In this document: positions 8,640 to 19,227 of the stretch, piece by piece | Numbering within the stretch: the first letter of the stretch is position 1 | How the letters are laid out: each line of letters opens with the position of its first letter | NCBI GenBank assembly: GCA_019925095.2 | Contig: CM034412.1 | Location: 16,406,001-16,470,000 of the forward strand | Direction: 5' to 3' | DNA from: Dendrolimus kikuchii | Lineage: Eukaryota; Arthropoda; Insecta; Lepidoptera; Lasiocampidae | DNA: 64,000 bases | Notes under the pieces: generated by a model | What the model was told of the DNA's origin: nothing | Databases searched by the model: none | What the model saw: only the letters and a program-made list of their open reading frames with translations | Program-made: the position numbers and the translations under genes

Positions 8640-9685
8640 TCCCTATTAATATTATAAATGCGAAAGTAACTCTGTCTGTCTGTCTGTCTGTTCCGTTTTC
8701 ACGTAAAAACTACTGGACCGATTGAGCTGAAACTCAGTATATATTTATTTTCGATGCCGAGAATGAACATAGGATACTTTTTATCCCGGAAAATGGGATA
8801 GTTTCCGGGATAAAAGTATATTTGTCTCTCTGTTTGTTGTCCTTTTACGGAAAGACTTTTGGACCGATTTGGCTGATACTCGGTACATATGTAATTTGAA
8901 TACCGAGGGTGGACATGGGATATTTTTCATCCCGGATAATGGGATAGATTTATGTAAAGATTATCCCAAAAGTGGGACAGGCTTTGGTTGGTTTTGTGAT
9001 TTGCCATTTTCATCATTTTGGTTATTTTGTCCTTTTACCCTTTTGACCTTTTGCCCTTTTGCCCTTTTGCTCTTTTCCCCTTTTTCCCTTTTGCCCGTTT
9101 TCCCTTTTGCTCTTTTGCCCTTTTGCCCTTTTGTCCTTTCGTCCTTTCGTCCTTTTGCCCTTTTGCCCTTTTGCCCTTTTGCCCTTTTTTGTCCTTTTTG
9201 TCCATGTTGCTCTTTTTGTCCTTTTTGCTGATGTTGTCCCTTTTGTCATTTTTGTAGTTTTCATTAACGGGAGATAGATAAATAAAACTAGGACTGTTTG
9301 TAATAGAGGATGAAAGTTTGGATGAGACCAATCATTTCTCAAGTTCATAGATATAAAAATGCATCGTCTATAAAAATGCGATAGTAACTCGATATGTCTT
9401 TCCGTTAAGTTTTCGGAAAACACTGGGAATACTGGATCGTTTTTATTGTAATTTTGTTTAAATGTAGTTTTAATGCCGAAAATGGACATATATACTCATG
9501 CCAAGAGATCGGCATGAGAATATATCAAGCATCGAGTTTGCGATATAAAATGAAGTGAATTTTTCGGGGGCAAATGGCAGTAACATAAAAATGGTGTACA
9601 TTGTAACCTGTATTAGCGCCTGCTCTTTAAACAAGAAGCAGGAACTAGAGGTTAACCCGCGGCGCAGCCGCGGGGTAAACTCTAG
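8640..9685 (+). mobile_element. Complete non-autonomous Helitron with minisatellite
   Basis: Starts A|TCCCTATTAATATTATAAATG at 8640 and ends with a perfect 8 bp stem (CCCGCGGC-GCA-GCCGCGGG, 9656-9674) and CTAG|T at 9682-9686. Both ends and the A|T insertion site fit a Helitron. The interior has the usual TGGACCGATT block twice (8713 and 8861) and an 8 bp tandem repeat (9027-9247). No Rep/helicase is encoded. Confidence 0.85.
9027..9247 (+). repeat. 8 bp minisatellite (TTTTGCCC)n
   Basis: About 25 units of TTTTGCCC with variants (TTTTGTCC, TTTCGTCC, TTTTGCTC). Because the unit has no stop in any frame, all three frames on each strand stay open and mimic proteins (KGQKGKRAKGQK on minus, PFALLPFCPF on plus). 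They are not genes. Confidence 0.9.
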
Positions 9686-9689
9686 TATA

Positions 9690-10190
9690 ACTATATCCGT
9701 ATTTGTAATGTATGCATATATAGTAAGAAAGTAAAAGCAGATCTAAATTCAACTAGTAAAATTAAAAATAAATAAACTAAACTATACTATACTATAAATA
9801 AAGCTATACTTACAAAATAACATAAATCTATAAATAAAAAATTGACTCCAAATCGCTGTCGGTGGGGAGCGTGCCCAAAATGATGGCCGCATTTCCGCGT
9901 TGGATGGCAGCGCTAATTCGGTGCCCTAGGTGCAAGCCAGCCTTTTGGTCACGCGAGACCTCAATTAGACGCGTTAAGAGGTCTCGATAGAGGTGATGAC
10001 CTCCAAGCCCCTATGGCCCCAGGGTCTCGAGCCCGAGAGCCACAAATACGTACCATATTTGCTATATTTCAGGGCCTCCTAGAGTGCAGCAGCAGCTAAA
10101 GTATCGACACAAGTTGCGTCCCATACTAGGAGGCGTCCCATCTTCCATGGCACCAACGACATTCTGTCTTGTCTCTTACTATTGCAACAA
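9690..10190 (-). pseudogene. Retroelement J C-terminal module
   Basis: Minus strand: [18 protein letters not shown] followed by VDTLA, then YSKYGTYLWL, and in another frame DQKAGLHLGHRISAAIQRG and NAAIILGTLP. A TAG (in ALAL-stop) and frame changes break it. The AT-rich 3' UTR runs down to 9690. The same module appears at 28862-29205. I know these motifs from animal retroelement polyproteins but cannot place the clade. Confidence 0.6.
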
Positions 10191-10349
10191 TCCGGCTAAT
10201 ACGGACCAGAACATTCCGAAAAGTCTACTTTTAGAATTTTGGTCAACATGTCTATTACAGCATTGCATGAAAACTACTGAACAGATTTAATTAAAACTCG
10301 GCACAGAAATGGCTTATGTCTCTAGTCAATACTTTGGAAACTTTTTATC

Positions 10350-10665
10350 TTTTTTTTTTTCATTGCAGGAGTACAGCAAACAGGCAGATGGCCCACTTGA
10401 TGGCAAGCGGTTACCTTCGCCTATGGACATATGCAACACCAAAGGCGCTACAAATGCGTTGCTGCTCTCTTAAGGGAGACTGGAACCTGGTCACTAATGC
10501 CGGAACACAACACAAGGTTGTTATGGCGACATACTTTAAACCAGGGGTGGTAGCCATCCAGTCGGGCAAATGCCCTACCACCTGGCTATGGGTTGTTTTG
10601 TCGCCTCTTAGGACAGGCCGCCCCAACGCAGGAAATTGTATTCTTTCTCCGTTCCTGCACGGATA
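10350..10665 (-). mobile_element. SINE-B copy 3
   Basis: Full length with inverted poly(A) at 10350 and inverted 5' end CTGCACGGATA at 10665. It lies head to head with the next copy, separated by about 53 bp. Confidence 0.85.
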
Positions 10666-10718
10666 TCTCATTTAAACACGTCATTCCTGTGAAATAGACC
10701 AACAAAGTGAACGACTTT

Positions 10719-11010
10719 TATCCGTCCAGGAACGGAGAAAGAATACAATTTCCTGCGTTGGGGCGGCCTGTCGTAAGAGGCGACAAAACAACCCGCAGCC
10801 AGGTGGTAAGGTATTTTCCCGACTGGATGGCGACCACCCCTGGTCTAGAGTATGCCGCCATAACAAACTTGTGTTGTCGGCATTAGTGACCAGGTTCCGG
10901 TCTCCCTTAAGAGAGCAACGCATTTATAGCAAGTGTCCATAGGCGATGGTAACCACTTTCCATAAAGTGGACCGTCTGCCTGTCTGCAGAACTCCTGCAA
11001 TAAAAAAAAA
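10719..11010 (+). mobile_element. SINE-B copy 4
   Basis: From TATCCGTCCAGGAACGG to CCTGCAATAAAAAAAAA, with small internal deletions. With copy 3 it forms an inverted repeat spanning about 660 bp. Confidence 0.85.
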
Positions 11011-11547
11011 TCGAATTTGAAAGACAGAAATGAACTAAGTGTAATCTTAATGGGTTTTATTAATAAATTTATTATTAACCTAAAATATTTGACTTTCGCT
11101 TCAAAGCATTTTAAATAATGATTAAATTAAATAACTATAGTGGTAATATAAGATCTAAGCAAGTATTTTCCATTAATTTATTATTGAAATCTGTTGACTT
11201 TGAAATATTTGAGTATTATTTCATATTAAATACTCACATCGTTCTTATTATCATTGATACTGAATAATTAAATATATTCAAGTCTAATACTATGCAAAGC
11301 CGAGTTAGCTTTAATAATTTAACCCCTTACTATCAGATAAAAATTTGACGTGAACTCCTAGCAAGTAATGTCAAAATTCAAACGAAGGTAAGGCAAGTGG
11401 ATCAATAGTAAGATACAAAAACCGGCCATAAGCAGATTCCGTGAAGCATGAAACATGTCTTTGTCATTTAGCTACGAATCCTTCTTGCAGTGTTGGAGCC
11501 ATCCTGGAATGATTACCTTGATTACAGCTCTTACAGAAAATCGGTGT
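11011..11547. other. No gene seen
   Basis: AT-rich unique-looking sequence without coding or repeat signals that I can support. Confidence 0.5.
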
Positions 11548-11670
11548 AAAACAGCATCAGGGGCCATCCACAAATACGTCACACGAATTTCATGATTGTT
11601 TATCCCTCTACCGTCCTTGTCACAACTGGTCACATTCACGTCTCCCTGGTGTGACATCACATACTTCGCA
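11548..11670. mobile_element. MITE-like fragment (GGGGCCATCCACAAATACG type)
   Basis: GGGGCCATCCACAAATACGT then CACACGAATTTC resembles one end of a widespread insect short repeat that starts GGGGCCGTCCATAAATTACG. The other end is not intact here. Class is uncertain. Confidence 0.4.
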
Positions 11671-11839
11671 ATTTTACATCAGAGATTTCATTTCATTTCA
11701 GAGAATTTCATAATTAGTTTTGTTCCTGTTTAAATTAATTAATTTAAGTCGAAATTAAGCAAGTTACGCCTGTTTTATGGGTAAAACGGACAGCTATGGG
11801 GCCGATCTCAGTTATTTTGTAATAACTTAAACGTTAGTC

Positions 11840-12150
11840 TGAAAACTTTATTAAGTATATATTTATTTAATAGAAAAATACAATTAAATACTAAAACTAA
11901 ACTACAGTATGAAAAATGAACCTAAAATTAAAAACTGGAACTAAATAAAAAAGGAGGGCATAATCCTATAAATAAACCTAGCTTAAAAATAAAAATAAAA
12001 AACCTGTATCAAAGCCCGTCCAGCCCCACCAGACCACTATCGCTGGGCATTGTACCTAGAAGGCTGGCAGCATTACCTCGCTGGATACAGAGGCTAATCC
12101 TTTGAGCGAGGTAAGCTCCAGCCTTCCGGTCCAACGTTAGTTGGAAACAT
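11840..12150 (-). pseudogene. Retroelement J end with long 3' UTR
   Basis: Minus strand: AGAYLAQRISLCIQRGNAAS followed by LLGTMPSDSGL, then a long AT-rich 3' UTR ending near AATAAATATATAC (about 11850). The motif RIS..IQRGNAA.LLGT matches the copies at 6133 and 9838. It is 5'-truncated. Confidence 0.65.
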
Positions 12151-12169
12151 TTTGACGTTTTCTTCTGAT

Positions 12170-12521
12170 TAAATATATCAGATTTTGAAGTGTGACGTCA
12201 CGAAACTTTGGATTCCTCCCACCCCTTGCCACACAATGTCACTTCGTCGTCGCAAAGCTGACCTCTTTGCCAACTGTGCTATATATAAAAAACTTAACCG
12301 ACTATAGTCCATATCTTGTTCACGCCGCTTATTTTAAAATCTTGTCCTGTCAAGTTATTTCCATAACTACCTGCATTTTAACCGTGTTGTCCAATCACCT
12401 TTCCCAGCCGCCATCTTCTATTCCATTACGACAATCCTTGTTATACTTCCCGCTGTACTGATACTGCTCGATTTTACGAAGGAGTCTGCTATCAACCCTT
12501 GTAGAAGTGCAGTTGCATGTG
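12170..12521. other. No gene recognised; one 89-codon frame
   Basis: The frame at 12192-12461 (plus) reads through TGTGACGTCACGAAACTTTGG-like repeat sequence. The peptide (FGFLPPLATQCHFVV) looks like translated MITE sequence rather than a protein. Confidence 0.4.
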
Positions 12522-12790
12522 TATATATAAATATAATATCGAAGACTGCAAGAAGGAGACAAGCCAAAAGACAACTTGGTAGTTAGTGCAGCCCAGAGGC
12601 ACGCAGGTTAGTCTCCCTTCTCTCCATTACGAATAATCCTACCACCGACATTTAGGGTGCGCGTTCAGTTTCTAATAAAAAAAACAAAACCTACTTGAAT
12701 TTTTCTTTCAGATTTCGCTCAGCACGTCACAATCCAAACGAGAGAAGCCGCAGGTTGAGACGTAGGAAGAGTATTATTAATTTCGCGAAA
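12522..12790 (+). other. Candidate TATA-driven spliced transcript
   Basis: TATATATAAATA at 12522-12533. A possible first exon ends ACGCAG|GTTAGT at 12606. A pyrimidine-rich acceptor (TTTTTCTTTCAG|ATT) sits at 12700-12711, leaving an intron of about 105 bp. No ATG-led frame of length is present, so a non-coding RNA or a UTR pair would be the reading. This rests on signals alone. Confidence 0.25.
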
Positions 12791-12799
12791 CTATCATAA

Positions 12800-13129
12800 T
12801 GGGTTGAGCATCTGAAGCGCCATTTAGTTCTAAGGAATGTAGTAAACAAAATGTATGTATAAACTAAAATAAAATGCAATTATATGTAGGTGTTGATATA
12901 TAGACGCACACGTGTGCGAGACATCATATAAATATAGTTATATATGTTATCTATAATTTAGTGACATGTCTGAATATGATTATGTATGATATATATGCTA
13001 TATCCTATAAGCCTCGCGTATTATTTTTATTTTAGATATATAAGAAAGAATATACATACATCATATGTAACATTATGGACGTGTGAGATAGCTGTTTATA
13101 ATAATATCATCTATGAAAGTAAATTATTT
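12800..13129. other. No gene seen
   Basis: AT-rich with short alternating purine-pyrimidine runs (TATATATG types). No repeat family recognised. Confidence 0.45.
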
Positions 13130-13252
13130 CTGTGTTTGAGTGGGAGGGTCCCTGGATGATTTAGATACACAAGTTGACCCAGTAGATGACGCTGCAATAC
13201 GGGTTCTAATTTTTTTTAATTTTTCAAAACCGGACTACATTTGCCGGACCCG
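13130..13252 (+). mobile_element. Helitron P fragment
   Basis: GTGTTTGAGTGGGAGGGTCCC, GACCCAGTAGATGACGCTGC and GGTTCTAATTTTTTT are the family P 3' half (compare 17404-17612). The terminal CTAG has decayed to CCAG (CCGCCAGTACT). Confidence 0.55.
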
Positions 13253-13885
13253 CCAGTACTTAGTGTAATACCCATTTTATTATTTTTCCAATGCGTTTCA
13301 CTATGTTGTAAAAACCTAATCAAGACACGCGGAAGCGTGTCAAGCCAAGTTCAAGCATCACGAGCACCGTGTGTAATATTATACGAACCATTTGGAGCCA
13401 CTTTTGACCACATAAACATGTAAAATTTGGCTCATGTATTGCGACTTGCGAGATACATATGTGCTTCAGTCTTATATCAGAATTATATTATAGCCTTCGC
13501 AAGTTCTAAGTTCTAAAGCTGTAAGTTCTTATTTTATTCTTTCAAAAATTTGGCTTGCTGGTAGACACTATTCATCGAACATACGGCTCTTCCAAGACTG
13601 TTGTAGTAGGTATTTAATAATAAATCATATATTTAGAACTTGCCAAGTCAGACCTTAAACTTCAATATATTATCGTAAGTTATAAGAAGAAATGATATTT
13701 TAAGTTGTTGAAAATATTTTATGTTGTTTTAAATAAATTTCAGAACTAACCATCGAACTTGGCAGCCATTTAGATCTCACTTCTATTGTCGTTGAAGTCA
13801 ACAACCAAGGCATATATCATAATATTGAACTTGGCTCTCATTTCACATTCATGTTTTTGATGGCATAAATGTGTTTTCTTTCTTT
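13253..13885. other. No gene seen
   Basis: AT-rich. The 60-codon frame near 13241 has no support beyond its length. Confidence 0.45.
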
Positions 13886-14088
13886 CTAAGGGCCGCTTGC
13901 ATAAGGTGGCTTAAATTTATTTAAGAAACACAAAACGTATTTAACACCCTTAAATACAATTAGCGTCTTGCATAACGCAAAACTTGCCGCTAAGAACTGT
14001 CAATACGTTTTGTGTAAAACGTATTTAGGCAGTTTAATATGATTAACTAATTTTATTTAAAGGCGATCGTTATGCAAGCGGCCCTTAG
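13886..14088. mobile_element. TIR MITE, 203 bp
   Basis: Perfect 19 bp terminal inverted repeats: CTAAGGGCCGCTTGCATAA (13886-13904) and its reverse complement (14070-14088). The interior has further inverted words around ACGTATTTAA. The GGGCC start and adjacent TAA/TTA suggest a PIF/Harbinger-type element, but no clear direct duplication is seen, so the superfamily is a guess. Confidence 0.8.
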
Positions 14089-14269
14089 TGTGTTTCATAG
14101 TTCTGTAATCATTTTGGTGGGACTGTGTTCTAATGGTTTCGTCCCTCCGATCCATCGAACTATTGAGTCTACATAGATCAATATTACAGGAGGCTGATAG
14201 GGCGTTAAAAAGTTATGTATTGAAATCACGAAAGTTAAGGGTGGTTACCATACATGTAACTGAAAGTTG

Positions 14270-14895
14270 TTGTTTTTTTCGTTTAATATATAGTTATGAG
14301 ATCAGATCAGATCTTAAAAAACTAAAAAGTATAAAATAACTTATTTCTAAAGCTATTATTATTAATATATATTATCTAAAACATCTTAAAGTCGGTGCTT
14401 AGTAATTTTCAAAATATAGTAATTTTTATGTTTTACTTTGCACCGACTTCAAGATGTTTTAGATAATATATATTAACAATAATAGCTTTAGAAATAAGTT
14501 ATTTTATACATTTTTAGTTTTTGATGTCGGTTTTTTTAAACGAAGTTTTTTTATTTTATTTGTTACTTTTTAGTGTCTAGCTATGTATGGGTAGACCTAC
14601 GAAAGGTGCCGCGCTCCTTAAAAAATATAGGTCCCAAGAAACGGGAACAAAAAAATGTTAGTAATACGAAAACTACTGGGCCAAACGACGTCAAATTTTT
14701 AAGGGACCAAATGGCAACTATTCCGCTTCAAACTAAACAAGAATTACTATATTTTGAAAATTACTAAGCACCGACTTTAAGATGTTTTAGATAATATATA
14801 TTAATAATAATAGCTTTAGAAATAAGTTATTTTATACTTTTTAGTTTTTTAGTTTTTGAAGTCGGTTTTTTAAAACGAAGTTTTTTTTTACAGTG
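14270..14895. mobile_element. Fold-back element of the ACCGACTTC family, double
   Basis: Two hairpin-like blocks (about 14320-14520 and 14760-14890) share CTATTATTAATATATATTAT, ACATCTTAAAGTCGG and their inverse. They flank about 190 bp with GGGTAGACCTACGAAAGGTG. Ends are CCGACTTC-type and AACGAAG. The frame at 14573-14767 lies inside and is not a gene. Confidence 0.7.
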
Positions 14896-15249
14896 TTATA
14901 GACAAGTGACAAGAAATAAACTTTGTTATCTGTAAGGAACCCTTTGAGATGTAATGTGATTTTATAATTGTTCATGTTTGGCTTATTACTTCCTAGTACA
15001 TATTAATCGCAACATTTGACCAGCAGTGATTGATGGAAAGCTTTCTATATAGACTATCACATTTCCGGGCAGCGTTATCTCATAATGTGCACTCTGCGTA
15101 AATATAAGTCGGCTAAATTTAGAACACCGCAAACGTCGACCCGTTGCTTTGGAACTAGTTCCTACTGTAAATATAGGTATATGCAGGGCTACGATTTCTA
15201 ACTGCCCATTGTGTTACAGTTGGTAGATTTACATTTGTATATATTTTTT
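14896..15249. other. No gene seen
   Basis: Unique-looking, moderately AT-rich, with no motif I can assign. Confidence 0.45.
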
Positions 15250-15320
15250 TAATCATGGGGTAAAGCAGACAGAACGACGGCCTACCTGATGTAAAGTGGT
15301 CACAGTCGCCTATGGATACT
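15250..15320 (-). mobile_element. LINE 3' tail fragment
   Basis: Inverted poly(A), then GCAGACAGAACGACGGCC, CCTGATGTAAAGTGG and CAGTCGCCTATGGAT. This is the reverse of the CR1/Jockey-like 3' UTR. Confidence 0.55.
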
Positions 15321-15471
15321 GAAACTCAAAAGTTTTTATTTAAACTTAACTTCGGTACTCCACTGGAGATCATTTTTTGAAGATCATCCATATAATATCC
15401 ACTTTGTCCCATCCTTCCTCTCCCATCTTCAAAGTTGGCTTCATCCCCTGGTGTTGCTACCGTTTTTAGGC

Positions 15472-15785
15472 ATTTTTTTTTATTGCAGGAGATCAGCAGA
15501 CACGCAGACGGCCCACTTGATGGAAAGCGGTAAACATCGCCTATGGACATTTGCAACACCAAAAGTGCTACAAATGCCCTGCTGCTCGCTTAAGGGAGAC
15601 TGGAACCTGGTCGCTAATGCCGGAACACAACTCAAGGTTGTTATGGCGACATACTTTAGACCAGGGGTGGTAGCCATCCAGTCGGGCAAATGCCCTACCA
15701 CCTGGCTGTGGGTTGCTAAGTCGCCTCTTACGACAGGCCGCCCGGCCGCAGGAAATTGTATTCTTTCTCCATTCCTGCACGGATA
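15472..15785 (-). mobile_element. SINE-B copy 5
   Basis: Full length, inverted poly(A) at the left and CTGCACGGATA at the right. It uses the GGCCGCCCGGCCGCAGG variant shared with copies 39643, 52079 and 55405, which marks a subfamily. Confidence 0.85.
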
Positions 15786-15799
15786 GAATGGTCACCACT

Positions 15800-15905
15800 T
15801 TTCATTAGTTCTATGTACACCGCTTCGCAACGTGTTACTTATCGCTGTTTAATTAGAAGAAGCGGCAGCAAACTCCCCAGCAACACGTCTAGCTAACAGT
15901 TCTTC
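15800..15905 (-). mobile_element. LINE-L 3' UTR fragment
   Basis: TACACCGCTTCGCAACGTGTT, AGAAGAAGCGGCAGCAAACTC and CAGCAACACGTCTAGCTA are the inverse of 47095-47175. Confidence 0.6.
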
Positions 15906-15944
15906 TACTTCATATTTGTCTGCTTCAGGATCTTTTTTTTTAAA

Positions 15945-16203
15945 GTATAATAATAATAATATAATAATAATAATCGGCAGACAAACACACATATTGTACA
16001 TCCCCAAATTAAGCAAGTTACGCTTGTGTTATGGGTAATATACAACGGACTACTCTGGGGCCGATCCCAGACACCCAGACCATAGTAAATAACGGAGAAA
16101 ATACGTTTCCGAAATTTACTATACCAGGAATCGAACCTGGAACCTCTGCGTTGCAGTGAGGTACGCCGGCAAAGGCTTAGCCCGCTCAACCACAGAGGCC
16201 GTC
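15945..16203 (-). mobile_element. SINE-D (tRNA-derived), cleanest copy
   Basis: Minus strand: GACGGCCTCTGTGGTTGAGC with A box TGGTTGAGCGGG, B box GGTTCGATTCC at the expected spacing, then a tRNA-unrelated body and an (ATT)n tail. This is a Pol III-driven SINE by its boxes. The full-length 5' end is intact. Confidence 0.85.
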
Positions 16204-16310
16204 AACTAAATAACGCAGTGATAGCATCTTTGATGTGAAACAGGTTACTACCAGTGTATTGGCAGTCCTAAAGGGACCTGGTGTGAATTTATATCTTCAA
16301 AAATGTGGTT

Positions 16311-16654
16311 GGGTATGGAAGAGAGAGCATGATAGTAGAGTAAACAAGTAAAAAATCTGCGGAGTGACGCTCGCGGACCGCGTTCCTAATACCGAAGTAA
16401 AATAGAGAGTTGGTCTGAAAGAGTGACTAAACAGATATACAATGCAAAAGTGGATGGATGCAGAAGTTGTGGAAGGCCACGACACACCTTCCATGATCAA
16501 ATTGATCGTGTACTAGCAGAAGGTGATGTCAGGAGCCTTAAGAACAGACGAGCGTGTAAAGAAGCAAGTGAGGTGTGTAAGAATAAGCCTGAATGAGGCT
16601 CTGTTGATCGTGCCTACCCCGCAAGGGAACTGGCGTGAAGTTATGTATGTATGT
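16311..16654 (+). mobile_element. LINE-T 344 bp copy with internal extra DNA
   Basis: Flanked by AAAAATGTGGTT (16299-16310 and 16655-16666), a perfect 12 bp duplication. The 5' part reads like GYVERMHDER of the ORF, then about 85 bp of foreign DNA intervenes before ..TKQIYNAKV. The copy also lacks about 21 bp coding MTRVMNV. Confidence 0.8.
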
Positions 16655-16905
16655 AAAAATGTGGTTATGCGCGGGCGAGATGGCGAACTCCATGTAGGAA
16701 GCTCTTTGCCCAATAGTAAAGAGAATGAATACATTGTAAGACATAGGTACTCGTATCAACACGAGGACAGATATATAGCTTTGAATTTACGATGGCAAGG
16801 CCATTGTCTGCCGGATTTTATGTTTCCACCATTAAAGCTAATAAATAGATTAGATTAAACGATTTAATAAACTATTACATTATGCACAGACGACCTCCAG
16901 TTACA

Positions 16906-17339
16906 TCTATAATGTTATAAAATTCTAAACATGCCGTGTCTGTACATTAAAGCTATTTAAAAAAACAACTGGAATAGACTATATAAATGATGGGAGAACA
17001 CGATGTATTTTTTTATATTTCTTGTCTGCCGTTTTGTCTGTTTATCTCTTTGTTCGGAATACACGTAAAACCTACTAGGCCGATTTCGAAAAGGTTTTCG
17101 CTGATCGACAGCTAATTCTTAGACTTAAACTCCGCGCTACTTTTTATCCTGGGAATCCCGCGGGAATTTTCCCAGGAAAGTTTTGTAGTTGTTCGGGTGT
17201 GAAAAAATTTGGTTATTCCGGCATAGTTTTCACTAAAACGGTAGCTTACATTATTTTTCAAATACTTTGGTATTTTGTGTTCCAAGGATCCCGCGGGAAT
17301 TTCAATTCAAGCGTAGACGCGATCGCAGGCATATGCTAG
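16906..17339 (+). mobile_element. Helitron K, 434 bp
   Basis: Starts A|TCTATAATGTTATAAAATTC at 16906 and ends GCATATGCTAG|T at 17339. Internal blocks ACATGCCGTGTCTGTACATT, TACTAGGCCGATTTC and CGCTACTTTTTATCCTGGG are shared with 26090-26375 and 63106-63521. Confidence 0.75.
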
Positions 17340-17403
17340 TTCTTTTATATAATTTTCACATGTTTTTCGTGGCTACTCAAAAAGTTATTACAATCTTAAT
17401 ATA

Positions 17404-17612
17404 TCTTAATATATATAAATTACGTGTCACGTTGTTTGTCCGCGATGGACTCCTAAACTACTCGACCGATTTTAATCAAATTTGCACACCGTGTGCAGTT
17501 CGATCCGACTTGAAAGATAGGATAGCTTATATTTGGACCCGGTAGGTGGCGCTGCAATCGGGTTCTAAATTTTATTTCTTCAGGGCAGAACAACGTCTGC
17601 CGGGACAGCTAG
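17404..17612 (+). mobile_element. Helitron P, 209 bp
   Basis: A|TCTTAATATATATAAATTACG to GCCGGGACAGCTAG|T. Internal ACCCGGTAGGTGGCGCTGC is diagnostic of the family (also 23511, 59705 minus, 13130). Confidence 0.7.
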
Positions 17613-17689
17613 TATAATATAAATAATTTAAAATAGAACAAAAGCGACTTCAAGAAAAAAACAAAAATAATTTGTCTCACTTCCACATC

Positions 17690-17840
17690 TCCCTACCCTC
17701 CTTCTCTTTATCCCATTCGAAAGGCTGGCAACGCGTTGGATTCGCCCCTTGTGTTGCAATCATCTACGGGCGACGGTAGCCACTTTCCATCAGGTGGGCC
17801 CTCGGCCTGTTTGCCAACTTCGCAACAAAAACAAGAGAGA
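17690..17840 (+). mobile_element. LINE 3' tail (CR1/Jockey-like)
   Basis: AAAGGCTGGCAACGCGTTGG, GTGTTGCAATCATCTACGGG, CCACTTTCCATCAGGTGGGC and TTTGCCAACTTCGCAACAAA: the same 3' UTR as 2352-2472. Confidence 0.6.
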
Positions 17841-18149
17841 CGGAAGTTTTTAAGTGATCATAAAATGGCCCCAAAATCCTAAAGAGGGCGATTAAATCTT
17901 TTAATCAGTGAACGGTGTCAACTGCCCAGTTCTAATACCGTGAATGTCAGATTCTCAATGTAACACAGATTATTTTATGCACTACCCTTAAAAAACACTG
18001 TGAAGTAATCTATCCCTTACCTGAATCCAATTCAATCCAGAGAAGAAGAGAAAAACCATGTCCAATCTTATCATTTAGAACCACTTTTGCAAGTAAACAA
18101 TGTGCGACAATGAGCTCACATTTACATAACAAAATTGATCACCTCATCA

Positions 18150-18535
18150 AGATAGTCTCGCTAAGTAAATTCCAAATAAAATACAAATTAAAACATTGGC
18201 TTCTAACTTTCGATAATAAAGATTCAGAAGAATTCTTACGGATTGGAGAGTAAACACATCATTCACTACACCACATACATGCGCACACACATACATACAC
18301 GAACAAACATACACACTTGCACATTTTGGGTCTAACTTTGTTATTGTATGAGTAGATAATGCAGCAGAGTACACTAGTAGCTCCAAAGATACAGTTAATA
18401 CTAGTTTTGGAGCTAGTAGAAGCATGAACAATTATTTAGTTTATAAGACTGCAAATTGTAATATGTCTTCATTTTGTATTTAAGATTGTTACTTATTTTT
18501 GAGGCAAATAAATCATTTTATTATTATTAATACTG
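18150..18535 (+). mobile_element. Possible LINE 3' end with (ATT)n tail
   Basis: A short frame SLSKFQIKYKLKHWLLTF near 18163 resembles the end of a LINE polymerase. A 3' UTR ends GAGGCAAATAAATCATTTT(ATT)n, the form of a LINE tail. The coding match is weak. Confidence 0.4.
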
Positions 18536-18557
18536 CTTCCCGGGTTTGATTCCTGGC

Positions 18558-18838
18558 ACGGACATACATACATAACTTCACGCCAGTTCCCTTGCGGGGT
18601 AGGCACGAACAACACAGCGCCATTCAGACTTATTCTTACACACCTCACTTGCTTCTTTGACATTCATAGCTCTTGTCATGCACGCTCGTCTGTTCTTAAA
18701 GCTCCTGACATCACCTTCTGCTAGTACACGATCAATTTGATCATGGAAGGTGTGTCGTAGCATTCCACGACGTCTGCATCCATCTACTTTTGCATTGTAT
18801 ATCTGCTTAGTCAATCTTTCATCATGCATTCTTTCCAC
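18558..18838 (-). mobile_element. LINE-T copy, about 275 bp
   Basis: Minus strand: ERMHDERLTKQIYNAKVDGC to ARELA-stop and (TATG)n. CACGG occurs on both sides (18556-18560 and 18836-18840), a short possible duplication. The left flank carries a tRNA-like B box (GGTTTGATTCC), so the target may have been a SINE. Confidence 0.8.
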
Positions 18839-19227
18839 GGTAAATTACGTAAATGATCGCCCCCTTATTAACTAAACACCCAGACCATAGTAAATAAAAA
18901 GGGAGGTCATCAATTTGTTCCTTTCATCTTAATATTTTCAATACGTATAAAACTTCCAGCTGATTTCCATGTGGAATTCTCAACTAATCCAAAAGCAGGG
19001 CATCATTGAATAAAAATGTCGATATGTAAAATTGAGAAATTCACTGACATGTTCAAACACCCTCCACGTGGAATCCGATTTTAATAATCGGTTCACATCC
19101 ATTTACAATATGAAAACGCGATATGGCGACCGATTCCGACGCGAATTTCAACTCTTATTTAAAGACTCAATGATATTGGAGTAACATATATTTTGATTAA
19201 ATGTGCTTTTGCATGATTTGTTGTGTT

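Noticed and set aside
9027..9247. CRISPR-like or regulatory array
   Set aside because: There are no unique spacers. This is animal DNA, and the units are directly adjacent.
9018..9489. Lys/Gly-rich and Phe/Pro-rich 'proteins'
   Set aside because: They are translations of an 8 bp minisatellite inside a non-coding Helitron; three frames are open together.
15945..16203. tRNA gene
   Set aside because: A and B boxes are present, but the acceptor stem does not pair properly and a tRNA-unrelated body and (ATT)n tail follow. It is a SINE.
16425..16660. Conserved 80-codon protein present many times (..GRPRHTFHDQIDRVLAEG..)
   Set aside because: Not a host gene family. The copies have target-site duplications and a TATG tail, so they are 5'-truncated ends of one LINE.
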